Source of the DNA: Microcaldota archaeon
Lineage (GTDB): Archaea; Micrarchaeota; Micrarchaeia; Micrarchaeales; CABMGC01
NCBI GenBank assembly: GCA_021804305.1
Contig: JAJZKF010000005.1
Location: forward strand, 1-14,842
Length of the DNA: 14,842 nt
Direction: 5' to 3'
Positions within the stretch are counted from its first letter, which is position 1. Each line of letters begins with the position of its first letter. The position numbers were made by a program, and so were the translations under genes. Below are positions 1 through 7,497 of this stretch, in pieces. Below the pieces are notes generated by a model. That model ran no database searches. It was not told the DNA's origin and was given only the letters and a program-made list of their open reading frames with translations.

Positions 1-1
1 G

Positions 2-1729
2 CTTGTCAGTCCGGCATCATTTTTCAAGGGAGGTGGCTCATCGAAGTTTCTTGCGGAGCTGCCGCTGAACAGATCAGTCGCGGCAGGCCAGATTTATGGC
101 AGTATCAGCGCAGCTTCGGCTCAACCTTCTCTCAATGTCACCTATTCCGGATATATCAAAAGCTCCGACAGTTCCGGAGATATCATTACCACTACCCTGA
201 TGAACGCAAGCGCAGCGCTGGTAAGGTACGAGAACTCATCAATGGTGCTTTTTTCAGTACTGGTGCCGCAGTCGTCGGCATACTCTACGTCACCTGCTTA
301 TCAGTCCTCCTACACCGAGGTAAGTAGCGAAATCGTGTACAACGGAAGCTCAAGATTCTTCTGTAGCCCTCAGCTCAATGCCTTGGGTTACCCTCAAAAC
401 AGCACCTACCCTTGCATAACCCAGGAAGAGTACGGCATACTGCTGAATACGACCTACAACAACACCGTAGATTCCTTCGCCCTACTGCAGGGCAAGAATA
501 TCAGCGTGACAATAAGATCCGCAAAGACGTATGATTACGGCAATTACTCCTGCATACTGCTAAATGGCACATTCTCAGGCATCGCTCCAGCCAGTTACGT
601 ACAGTATCTGGATCCGAGTTATTATGGCAACGGCGAATCCCCTCCGGAAATGTCCGGCACATTCGGCACCTGCCTCTCCAAAAGCTATCTCGTGCCATTG
701 TACCTTAACGTCAATGCAAGAATTACCTACGCTGGTCCTTCCGGATTCTCTTCTTCCGGAGCAGCTGATGTTTACCTTCATCTAAATGAAAGTTCGATAG
801 GCAGCGCTTACACTGCAGAATCTACCTCTCTTCCGGGAACGGTGATGAACCTTAGCGATATCCTGGTGGGATACTGCTCCTCCCCCTACTATTACACGAC
901 GTGGCTCAGCCAGTCGCTATCCTGTTTTTCAAGCGCGCTTGTAATGAACGCAACGGGATTTCTTGCTCTGAACGCGACAAACTCCGGAGCATCATCCAGT
1001 CAGGGTAATGTTGATCTGCTCGGCCTTGCATGCGTTCCGTATACCTTTGGGCAGTACAACACACTGTTGCCTTCGAATTTTAAGCAGCCTTCTCCTGCCA
1101 GCTTTACTCCTGTGAACATAAGCGTAAGCCTATCTCCCTATTACTATAACGGCACGCCTATAGTCTTCCAGTGCCCCATCAGCAGTCGGAAACTCGGCAG
1201 CGAGTTCAATGGATCTCTGTGGGCCTACTACAAATATGGGAATTCAACATCTGTTGCAGAGCTCGGTACCGTAAATGCCTACCTCACCACGCGAAACCCC
1301 GTTGGGGAGAATATGAACACCGGAGAGGTAACGCAGCTTCCTAAAAAACTACCGCAGGATCAGGAAATAACCCTCTCTACTCTAGCCAACCCTGGCTATT
1401 CAGCATCAAGCAACATTTACCTTTTTGTCGATACGTATCCTGGCAGTTTTATCAATGGCCAGTTCTACAACGCTTCCTCAGTCTCAGGATACCTGAGTTC
1501 CTTCTCGTACTATTCCAATTTTGAAGGAAGGCACGTGGTTTACATTGCAATAGAGCCATACGTTGGTTTTGGCACAGGACAGTACTATGCGCCATACAAT
1601 TACAGCGGGGATGTGTATCTTGGTAATGCTGCAACTCCTTTCAGCGGGATCAATGCCACGCGCATGCTCCGGCTCATAATAATCAACGGCACAGTGACAA
1701 ATTCATCGACAGTGCCGATACCCGGATGA
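2..1729 (+). CDS. Sequon-rich secreted/surface protein, 5'-partial
   Basis: The frame is open from base 2, so the gene starts upstream of the window; 575 residues are visible, ending in TGA at 1727-1729. An internal ATG at 200 is not a convincing start because the same low-complexity coding style continues before it. The protein is very rich in Ser, Tyr, Asn, Thr and Gly and poor in charged residues. I count 24 N-x-S/T sequons (x not Pro), about one per 24 residues, and eight cysteines, an even number that would allow disulfides. This composition is typical of archaeal extracellular or S-layer-like glycoproteins. No transmembrane anchor is present at the C-terminus, which ends in VPIPG; an anchor or signal peptide could lie in the missing N-terminal part. 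I recognise no domain family. The STT3-type enzyme at 11673 is a plausible modifier, which is inference. The coding call is sure; the surface location is likely. Confidence 0.85.
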   Translation, partial: LVSPASFFKGGGSSKFLAELPLNRSVAAGQIYGSISAASAQPSLNVTYSGYIKSSDSSGDIITTTLMNASAALVRYENSSMVLFSVLVPQSSAYSTSPAYQSSYTEVSSEIVYNGSSRFFCSPQLNALGYPQNSTYPCITQEEYGILLNTTYNNTVDSFALLQGKNISVTIRSAKTYDYGNYSCILLNGTFSGIAPASYVQYLDPSYYGNGESPPEMSGTFGTCLSKSYLVPLYLNVNARITYAGPSGFSSSGAADVYLHLNESSIGSAYTAESTSLPGTVMNLSDILVGYCSSPYYYTTWLSQSLSCFSSALVMNATGFLALNATNSGASSSQGNVDLLGLACVPYTFGQYNTLLPSNFKQPSPASFTPVNISVSLSPYYYNGTPIVFQCPISSRKLGSEFNGSLWAYYKYGNSTSVAELGTVNAYLTTRNPVGENMNTGEVTQLPKKLPQDQEITLSTLANPGYSASSNIYLFVDTYPGSFINGQFYNASSVSGYLSSFSYYSNFEGRHVVYIAIEPYVGFGTGQYYAPYNYSGDVYLGNAATPFSGINATRMLRLIIINGTVTNSSTVPIPG

Positions 1730-1771
1730 TAAAAAGCGCGTTAGAGGTTTTCTTTCCTAAGCATATGTCCT
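1730..1771. terminator. Convergent intergenic gap with T-tracts for both strands
   Basis: These 42 bases separate two genes that meet head-on. The plus strand carries TTTTCTTT at 1748-1755 and the minus strand reads CTTTTTATC from about 1738 down to 1730. Archaeal transcription often stops at T-rich stretches, so this may end both transcripts. There is no clear stem. Confidence 0.35.
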
Positions 1772-2287
1772 TTACCATGGCACCTTCTTTATTTTTGCCT
1801 TGTACGCCGCCATGTTGGTTGCCTTGTGCAGCACTCCAGTGAGTACGAATATGAAGAGCAGGCCATACACGTTAGGCATGATTCCAAGCGGCGCAGCGAA
1901 CAGCAGCGCCATGACTAGGAAAAGGTACTGATCAAGTACGAGGCTCTTCGCGCCCTCCTTCCTTCCTAGCCTCCTTTTAATGAAGCTACCGGTAATATCT
2001 CCGGCGTGCGTCCCAAGGCTGAGCATTATCCCTACCGCAAGCATGTAACCAAGAAAGAACGATTCAATATAAGCGACAAGGAATCCAGCAAGCAGCCCTG
2101 CGACTGTTCCCTTTATTGTCTTATGGCTTCCGAGTATCGGCTTTCTGCGCAATTTCCTGCCCATATCCAGGGGAGCGCCACCGCCGAATATTACCGGCGC
2201 CCCGTTTGCGACATACGCCGGAAGTATGTAAACTATCGGAAATACTATTACCGTGTAAATGTCAATGCCCAACGGAACTACCCTCAC
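1772..2287 (-). CDS. carS: CDP-archaeol synthase (CarS)
   Basis: This 171-residue integral membrane protein transfers CMP from CTP to unsaturated archaetidic acid (DGGGP), giving CDP-archaeol for archaeal phospholipids. Hallmarks of the CarS (DUF46) family are visible: the N-terminal membrane segment ending PAYVANGAP (residues 23-31), GGGAPLDMG (35-43), then LGSHKTIKG (52-60), and the polar loop GDITGSFIKRRLGRKEGAKS (96-115) followed by D119. About five hydrophobic segments surround these loops, and the length is normal for the family. The start is GTG at 2287, sharing four bases (GTGA) with the stop of alaS, so translation is probably coupled. It is the last gene of the Exo5-alaS-carS operon and lies in the same window as a prenyl synthase, but the two are not co-transcribed. 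Confidence 0.93.
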   Translation of the reverse strand: MRVVPLGIDIYTVIVFPIVYILPAYVANGAPVIFGGGAPLDMGRKLRRKPILGSHKTIKGTVAGLLAGFLVAYIESFFLGYMLAVGIMLSLGTHAGDITGSFIKRRLGRKEGAKSLVLDQYLFLVMALLFAAPLGIMPNVYGLLFIFVLTGVLHKATNMAAYKAKIKKVPW

Positions 2288-4971
2288 TTCATCAGAATGC
2301 CTTCGGCTGCTTTTTCCGATCCGCCCCCCCTGAACCTTTCCCCGAAAGCTTTCCTTACAAACGCTATCGCGCTGACTCCGGACTCTTCGCCGCTTATGCA
2401 GACTAGCTCTCCCTTTTTGTTATGCGCAATCACCACGATCCCCTTTCGCAGTCCGACTGCTTCAGCAACCGCCTTCCTCAGCACATCGCGCGGCTGATCT
2501 ACCTCAATTATCTCCTCTTTTCTGCCTGCTCCTTTCAGACGTGCGGCTATCTCAGATCCCACCGAAACGGCAATAGCCTCTTTCATTCTCGATTGCTCTT
2601 TTAATGTGTTTCCATAATCTTCCCTTAGCCTGGCTACCTTTTCGGATAGTCCAAGCTTCTCTGTATTCATGCTTTTTGCAATGTTCGCCAGCTCCCCGTC
2701 TTCCCTTCTGAAATAATCAAGCGCAGCCCTCCCGGCAGTAAACTCTATCCTGTCAACTCCATCATGTATTCTTTGGGTATCTATTATCTTGACAATGCCT
2801 ATCAGGCTCTCTCTTCCTGCTACATGCGTGCCGCCGCAAGCCTCAGCATCGATAAGGTTGCCATCAAGGTCCCTGATAACCACCATCCTCATCCTTTTAG
2901 CCGGAACTCCGTGACCTTGGTAAATCGAGAATCCGAATTCGCTCTCTGCCTTCCCTCTTTCCATAATCTCCACATTCACCTTTATCCCGTTGAGCACGGC
3001 TCTGTTTACGAATTCCTCCAGTTTATCTACATCCGAATCGCTCAATTTCTCGTAGTGCGCAATGTCTATGTGTGCCTTGCTATACTGCTTTCTTGTTCCT
3101 TCCTGCCAGGCGTGCCTGCCTATAATGCTCCTTGCCGCCGCGCTCATAAGGTGTGTGGCTGTGTGGTGCGCCATCAGCCTCTCTCTCCTATCCACGTCCA
3201 CCCTGCATTCCACCTCAGCGCCTTTCCTAATGCCTTTAGCCTCCACTTCCTCAAGAATGTGCACTATCACGTCACCTACCTTCTGCACGTCGGCCACCCT
3301 GTTTCCACCTATCGTGCCATGGTCGGCCTCCTGTCCTCCTCCCTCCGGATAAAATGGTGTCTTATCCAGTACAATGTACTTCCCTGCAGACTGGAGGACC
3401 TTCGATCTCGATTCTGTGGCAAGCCTGTAATAAAGCTGCTCAGTGGCGCGGATCTCCCTATCTATTTCTATGCCAAGCCTTGGTCCTTTTGCCTTCGCAA
3501 TGAAATCCCCCTTTATTATTTCATCATAGGCGCCCTCCTTCACAGCTATCATGACTCCCTTTTTCTCCGCAACAGACGCTATGAACTCCGGGGTGATTCC
3601 GTTGCTTTCGTAGAGTGTCCTTATCTCCTCGCGCCCTATCTCCCTCTTCTTAGCTATTATCGATTCTATCATGCGCTCTGCATTATGCCTCGTTCTTGAA
3701 TATCTGCCCTTCTCAACTTCCATTATCTTAGCGAATGTCCCCATGTTCTCTGCAAGCTCCGGGAAGATGCCCCTCAGTTCTTCGGCCTCTATCTCTGCGA
3801 GCTCCAGAAGCCCGACGCCTATCCCGTACTCCTCCTCAAATCCGAGCGCTCTCCTGAGTATGACCCTGAGATTGTATCCTCCCCCTATGTTTGAAGGCAG
3901 CGCCCCGTCAGCAATGGCGAAGAGTAGTGTCCTTGCATGGTCAAGCATTGCATAGAACGCCTGCGCCGGCTTTATCTTCTCCCTGTACTCCTTTTCGGAT
4001 ATGCCTGCCTTTCTGAGAATCTCGGATTCCTTCTCAGCGCCTCCCCCTTTCTCAGTGACATCGAGTTCACCCGCAAGCCCAGCGAACTTCCTAAACGCGG
4101 AGCGGTCCCGCTCGAATCCCAGCCTTCCGTCAAGCTTTCTAATCACTTCGTGGAATACTGCTTCGTATAGGTTGTCGAATCCAGTGTAGAACCATATTAG
4201 CCTCTCAAATCCCCAGCCAACGTCAACGACCTTCGCATCGAGTTCTTTTACCTTCCCGTTCATGCTCTCGAATTGTGTGAATACGCTGTTGACAAGTTCC
4301 AATCCGTTTGAAAAGCTCTCAAGGCAAGGTCCGAACTCTGAGAAGTCACCCATGGCCCATACGTCCTCATTGTAAACCAGATCTTCCTTCCTGACACCCA
4401 AAACCTTTGTCAGGAACTTGTAGTTCAGCTCAATGGTCATGTCTCTCCAGTATCCTTCCTTCGGATAGTTGAAAGAATGTTGACCCGCCATCATAAAGCT
4501 TGTCAGATGCCTGCCTGTAACGCCTACGTTCTCAACATCGCTGAATCTGAGACATATCTGCGGGACTATGAGCGGATTGACATTGTACTCAAAGTTCATA
4601 GCGCCGTTCTCGATCCTCTGAAAATCCTGTATGCTGGCTATGGTGAAGTATAAGTCCTGGCGCCACCTACTTACAACAGGATATCTCTCTATCTCCTCGT
4701 GCCCATTCTTCCGGAAGAAATCGGAGAACTTCCCCCAGAATTCCTTGTATCCAACTGTCCTCGGCTTCTCCCTGAAAAACGTATACGGTGTATGCGATGG
4801 GTCATCGCAAGTATCCTTCTCCCCTATGCTCCAGAAGTTTTTCCTGCATATCCTGCATTCCTTGCGCACGAACCCCTCATCCTCGAAAAGCCTGACGGAG
4901 AAATACCTCTCGTAGTCTTTTGAAAATTCCTTCCTTAAGGATTCCTTATCAAGGGTTCTGAAATCCAGCAT
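2284..4971 (-). CDS. alaS: Alanyl-tRNA synthetase, archaeal type
   Basis: This cytoplasmic enzyme charges tRNA-Ala and hydrolyses mischarged Ser/Gly-tRNA. Its 895 residues match the usual archaeal length. In order: an N-terminal zinc-ribbon-like insert with C39, C42, C55 and H60, characteristic of archaeal AlaRS; the class II catalytic core with motif 2 SRWRQDLYF (101-109); the GGGYN region preceding the tRNA-recognition helices; a GGQEADHG editing-domain entry; and the editing zinc site made of HxxxH (H603, H607) and CGGTH (C712, H716). A C-Ala domain ends with a Gly-rich RGGGSEKAAEG segment. The ATG at 4971 directly abuts the TAG of the upstream nuclease gene (0 nt), and its stop overlaps carS by four bases, so it is the middle gene of a tight operon. 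All key residues are present. Confidence 0.97.
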   Translation of the reverse strand: MLDFRTLDKESLRKEFSKDYERYFSVRLFEDEGFVRKECRICRKNFWSIGEKDTCDDPSHTPYTFFREKPRTVGYKEFWGKFSDFFRKNGHEEIERYPVVSRWRQDLYFTIASIQDFQRIENGAMNFEYNVNPLIVPQICLRFSDVENVGVTGRHLTSFMMAGQHSFNYPKEGYWRDMTIELNYKFLTKVLGVRKEDLVYNEDVWAMGDFSEFGPCLESFSNGLELVNSVFTQFESMNGKVKELDAKVVDVGWGFERLIWFYTGFDNLYEAVFHEVIRKLDGRLGFERDRSAFRKFAGLAGELDVTEKGGGAEKESEILRKAGISEKEYREKIKPAQAFYAMLDHARTLLFAIADGALPSNIGGGYNLRVILRRALGFEEEYGIGVGLLELAEIEAEELRGIFPELAENMGTFAKIMEVEKGRYSRTRHNAERMIESIIAKKREIGREEIRTLYESNGITPEFIASVAEKKGVMIAVKEGAYDEIIKGDFIAKAKGPRLGIEIDREIRATEQLYYRLATESRSKVLQSAGKYIVLDKTPFYPEGGGQEADHGTIGGNRVADVQKVGDVIVHILEEVEAKGIRKGAEVECRVDVDRRERLMAHHTATHLMSAAARSIIGRHAWQEGTRKQYSKAHIDIAHYEKLSDSDVDKLEEFVNRAVLNGIKVNVEIMERGKAESEFGFSIYQGHGVPAKRMRMVVIRDLDGNLIDAEACGGTHVAGRESLIGIVKIIDTQRIHDGVDRIEFTAGRAALDYFRREDGELANIAKSMNTEKLGLSEKVARLREDYGNTLKEQSRMKEAIAVSVGSEIAARLKGAGRKEEIIEVDQPRDVLRKAVAEAVGLRKGIVVIAHNKKGELVCISGEESGVSAIAFVRKAFGERFRGGGSEKAAEGILMK

Positions 4972-5898
4972 CTATGCCACCTTGCCCTCCTCTTCCCCGA
5001 ACCACACTTTGCACTCGTTACCGAAGAACCTGCATCTCTTGCACTTCCATCTTTCCTTCATTGGCACGGGTCTTGCATCCCTTTCTCCGTTCCAGTACTT
5101 CATGCAGTCCCTGAGCACATCTGTGAGCTGCTTTTCGTCATACTGTATGAATATGCTCTTCAGGTGCTCCCTGCTCTTGTTATCAATATAGCGAAGCTCA
5201 AGCCTGCTGCTTATCTCCGGAAGTGCATATAACTCCTCGAACATCTTTTTATATATTCCCTCAATGCTCATAAGGGAGTCACGGATGCCGATCTCCGCAA
5301 GGGCCATCTCAAACTCCTTTGAGAGAGGCATGCTTCCTAGCTTCCTGGAGCTTGCAAAGTTCTCGTAGTTGTACCTCCTTGAGCGTATGTCGGAAAGCAA
5401 TTTCCTGTACAGGAAGAGCTGCACTGCGTACGTTCTGGGAACATAATCACTCGCATCAGCCTTCTCCGCGTCAACTGCTTTGTCGTCTATTATCGATACG
5501 GCGCCTTTCTCAAGCTTCAGCTCGTCTATCTTGCCTGCTATCTCATACGCATTCACTGAGCCGTAAACCTTGAGTTCCCTGCACACTCCCTTGCTTCGCA
5601 TCGCAGCAAGATTCACGTAAGCTTCGTAACCCTCCTTGTACATTCTGTCCGGATACACCCTGGGCTCTATCTCCAGGCTTACATAAACCCTTTTCTGCAT
5701 CTCATAATGCGCTGCACTCCCGAAGGCCATCTCAACGGTAGGTTTCTTGGGATGAAGGTGGGAGAGCTCCATCTGCTTCTCACACCATTCCTGGCCGGAG
5801 AGATCGCTTACAGCGATCCTCCTCATGCCGAGCCTCGAGAGCACATTCTTCATTTTACCAACGAGCGATAACAGTTCAGACCGCCTACCTATCGTCAT
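4972..5898 (-). CDS. Exo5/Cas4-like PD-(D/E)XK nuclease with Fe-S cysteines
   Basis: This 308-residue protein has the architecture of the Exo5/Dem1, Cas4 and AddB family of 4Fe-4S single-strand DNA exonucleases. C39 lies in GQEWCEKQ, the first cluster ligand, matching the S.WCE motif of Exo5. G60-x3-H64 follows in FGSAAHYEM. The catalytic core reads GKIDEL (D125) and then SIIDDK (D138 and K140), and QLFLYRKLL (Q160, Y164) is the QxxxY motif. Three cysteines C286-x2-C289-x6-C296 near the C-terminus complete the cluster. The domain order and N-plus-C-terminal cysteine split fit Exo5 better than standalone Cas4, and there is no cas1/cas2 or CRISPR array nearby. It leads the operon with alaS and carS. 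The start is ATG 5898, since the frame upstream meets a TGA within four codons. The family is firm; the repair or processing role is inference. Confidence 0.85.
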   Translation of the reverse strand: MTIGRRSELLSLVGKMKNVLSRLGMRRIAVSDLSGQEWCEKQMELSHLHPKKPTVEMAFGSAAHYEMQKRVYVSLEIEPRVYPDRMYKEGYEAYVNLAAMRSKGVCRELKVYGSVNAYEIAGKIDELKLEKGAVSIIDDKAVDAEKADASDYVPRTYAVQLFLYRKLLSDIRSRRYNYENFASSRKLGSMPLSKEFEMALAEIGIRDSLMSIEGIYKKMFEELYALPEISSRLELRYIDNKSREHLKSIFIQYDEKQLTDVLRDCMKYWNGERDARPVPMKERWKCKRCRFFGNECKVWFGEEEGKVA

Positions 5899-5951
5899 CG
5901 CAGAAGCTCAGCGATCACCTGTATCATCACCTCTTCTATTTCGCCATGCAA
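5895..5951 (-). other. Possible 18-codon leader ORF overlapping the nuclease start
   Basis: A short frame runs from TTG at 5951 to TGA at 5897-5895 and overlaps the nuclease ATG as ATGA. The peptide would be MHGEIEEVMIQVIAELLR, which looks like an amphipathic helix. A box reading AATTAAAAGC on the minus strand lies about 27 bp before its start. It could be a translationally coupled leader, an upstream part of the nuclease disturbed by a frameshift, or chance. No Shine-Dalgarno motif precedes the TTG. Confidence 0.2.
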
Positions 5952-5970
5952 ATTAATAGCCTTATCCTGT

Positions 5971-5980
5971 GCTTTTAATT
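5971..5980 (-). promoter_or_regulatory. Probable TATA box for the Exo5-alaS-carS operon
   Basis: Read on the minus strand this is AATTAAAAGC, centred about 27 bp before position 5949. Archaeal TATA boxes sit at about -27, so transcription would start near 5950 and leave a leader of about 50 nt before the ATG at 5898. An AGGTGAT Shine-Dalgarno-like motif lies at 5914-5920. The same A/T block opens repeat copy A on the plus strand, so it may serve both directions. Confidence 0.45.
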
Positions 5981-6074
5981 AGCCTAGAGTATACCCCAAC
6001 CCCTTGGGGTGGGGATACAAATATCGAAGAGTGCTTTGCAGAATGCAAAGATACCCCACCGCAAGCGGTGGGGT
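5973..6074 (+). repeat. Three-hairpin repeat element, copy A (candidate structured RNA)
   Basis: This element is repeated at 9848-9950. The first 36 nt (5978-6013) are identical to 9853-9888; AATATCGAAGA (6020-6030) and ATACCCCAC (6051-6059) are also shared. It folds as three hairpins: CCCCAA/TTGGGG (5994-5999 with 6004-6009, loop CCCC); CTTTGCA/TGCAAAG (6034-6040 with 6044-6050, loop GAA); and ACCCCACCG/CGGTGGGGT (6053-6061 with 6066-6074, loop CAAG). In copy B the C6060-G6067 pair becomes A-T, a compensatory change. The middle hairpin keeps its shape but not its sequence. It sits between divergent genes. It may be a stable small RNA, or a non-autonomous element with IS200/IS605-like end hairpins. 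The repeat is certain; its nature is unknown. Confidence 0.85.
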
Positions 6075-6146
6075 TATTCATATTCACTTACCGTCGCTAC
6101 AGCCCTGATACCTCTTTAAACGCGCATCGCATGCATACCCTACCCC

Positions 6147-6154
6147 TTTTTATT
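6147..6154 (+). promoter_or_regulatory. TATA box for the HAD/methyltransferase operon
   Basis: TTTTTATT is centred 27 bp upstream of the ATG at 6178, which implies a leaderless transcript. This position also argues against starting the HAD gene at the TTG at 6154, which lies inside the box. Confidence 0.55.
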
Positions 6155-6177
6155 TGTTCTATAAAATTAATAGCCTC

Positions 6178-6801
6178 ATGGCCCTCTCTAAAGATTACGA
6201 CCTGTTCATATTCGACTGGGACGGCACGCTGAGCACATCCACAATCCTCGTCAGGCTCTCTTCATTCCTCAAGAAGAGATACAACCGCGGGTATGTTATG
6301 CAGCACAAGGAATACTATTCATCTGGATACAAGACCACGATGAGCCGCGATGAGGCGATGCTGAAGCATTACGCTATACTCTATGACCTGTATTCGCTGT
6401 TCTCAAGGCCGCGCCTTAAGGGCGGTTCAATCGAGGTGCTAAAAGCCCTGAAGAAAAAGCACAAGAAGGTCGCAGTATTCAGCGACTCGAAGAGGTACCG
6501 CCTTCTAAAGGAGATGAAGAACCTTGGCATAATCGATTATGTCGATTTTGCGCTAAGCGCAGCTTCCATTGGCGCTTACAAGCCCAATCCTTCGGGATTG
6601 CTTCTCATAATGGAGCGCATGCGTACCGGCAAGGGCAAGAGCATCTACATCGGCGATATGGCAACAGACGTATTCACTGCGAAGTTCGCTGGGATAAGCT
6701 CCTGCGCGGTAACCGATGGTCTCAATCCCTACGATGTAGTAAAGGAGGCAAAGCCCGACTACATCTTCGGCAGCATCGGTGCTATGGCAGATAAGATCTG
6801 A
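6178..6801 (+). CDS. HAD-superfamily hydrolase (phosphatase-like)
   Basis: This 207-residue soluble protein carries all four HAD motifs: FDWDGT (nucleophile D13 and acid/base D15), VFSDS (S102), YKPNP (K135), and GDMATD (D160, D164). A helical cap fits between motif I and motif II (about residues 20-85). The layout and length match the HAD-IA group containing phosphoglycolate phosphatases and pyrophosphatase PpaX, so phosphoester hydrolysis is expected, but the substrate cannot be read from the sequence. The start is set at ATG 6178, exactly 27 bp after a TATA box; a TTG 24 bases upstream would overlap that box. Only nine bases separate it from the quinone methyltransferase, so the two are co-transcribed. 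A role in quinone or isoprenoid metabolism is only suggested by that pairing. Confidence 0.88.
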   Translation: MALSKDYDLFIFDWDGTLSTSTILVRLSSFLKKRYNRGYVMQHKEYYSSGYKTTMSRDEAMLKHYAILYDLYSLFSRPRLKGGSIEVLKALKKKHKKVAVFSDSKRYRLLKEMKNLGIIDYVDFALSAASIGAYKPNPSGLLLIMERMRTGKGKSIYIGDMATDVFTAKFAGISSCAVTDGLNPYDVVKEAKPDYIFGSIGAMADKI

Positions 6802-6810
6802 GGTTTTAGG

Positions 6811-7497
6811 ATGAGCGACGAAGTAAGGCGCGTATTCTCAAGGATATCTCCTCATTACGATCTAATGAACCATCTGATGAGCATGGGCGTTGATAAGAGA
6901 TGGAGGCGCACCGCTGCCGAGGATCTTCTCGCAGGCAATCCGTCAAGCATACTTGACATAGCTACAGGCACCGGAGATCTTGCACTTGAGATCTCGCGTC
7001 TGGCTGCATCTTCAGGAAGGAAAATTGGAATAGTGGGGATGGATTTCAGCGAGGAAATGCTGAGCCTTGCACGGAAGAAGGCCGCAGCCGCAGGGATCGA
7101 TGATATCGTTTTCGAGTACGGAGACGCATTAAAGCTAAAATACGCAAACGGTTCCTTCGATGCCGTAACATCGGCATTCGCAATAAGGAATTTCGATGAT
7201 ATTGGTATGTTTGCAAAAGAGCTCAGCAGGGTTCTCCGCAAGGGAGGCAGGTTCGTGCTTCTTGACATGGCAAATCCGGAAAGCAACGCAGGCAGGCTAT
7301 TCTTCAGCGTTTACTCTAGAATCATGCTGGCGATGGGGTTCGTAGCCAGTAGGCATGCATACACGCGCCTTGTACGCACAATACGCGAGTTTGATCCTGA
7401 AAAGCTATCATCTGCGCTAAAGGAGGAAGGCCTTGCAGATATCAGGACAAGAAGGCTTGTATCTGGAATAGCTTTCATAACAACAGGAAGGAAGTGA
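6811..7497 (+). CDS. UbiE/MenG-family (demethyl)menaquinone C-methyltransferase
   Basis: This class I SAM-dependent methyltransferase has 228 residues, the usual UbiE/MenG length. Family features are the N-terminal VFSRISPHYDLMNHLMSMG...WRR segment (8-33), which is diagnostic of UbiE rather than generic methyltransferases; the SAM loop LDIATGTGDLA (48-58); acidic D78 in GMDFSEEML; the GDAL turn at 104-107; and FDAVTSAFAIRNFDD (116-130), followed by RVLRKGGRFVLLD. The reaction would be methylation of demethylmenaquinone or a related prenylated quinone, at the membrane face. A Shine-Dalgarno-like GAGGT lies 8 nt before the ATG. It follows the HAD gene by nine bases and ends flush against the oppositely oriented prenyl synthase. 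A few archaeal homologues may act on other quinones, so the exact substrate is inferred. Confidence 0.85.
   Translation: MSDEVRRVFSRISPHYDLMNHLMSMGVDKRWRRTAAEDLLAGNPSSILDIATGTGDLALEISRLAASSGRKIGIVGMDFSEEMLSLARKKAAAAGIDDIVFEYGDALKLKYANGSFDAVTSAFAIRNFDDIGMFAKELSRVLRKGGRFVLLDMANPESNAGRLFFSVYSRIMLAMGFVASRHAYTRLVRTIREFDPEKLSSALKEEGLADIRTRRLVSGIAFITTGRK

Noticed and set aside
2764..3699. 311-codon open frame on the plus strand
   Set aside because: It lies wholly inside alaS on the opposite strand, where all AlaRS motifs are intact; the frame is a shadow of codon usage.
5989..6076. A two-unit CRISPR array (two ATACCCCA...TGGGG hairpins with a ~33-nt spacer)
   Set aside because: The two hairpins differ in their centres, there are only two units, and the entire module recurs as one element at 9848; no adaptation genes are nearby.
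6154..6177. TTG start for the HAD gene
   Set aside because: The TTG is part of a well-placed TATA box and the ATG at 6178 fits a leaderless mRNA and the usual HAD N-terminus.
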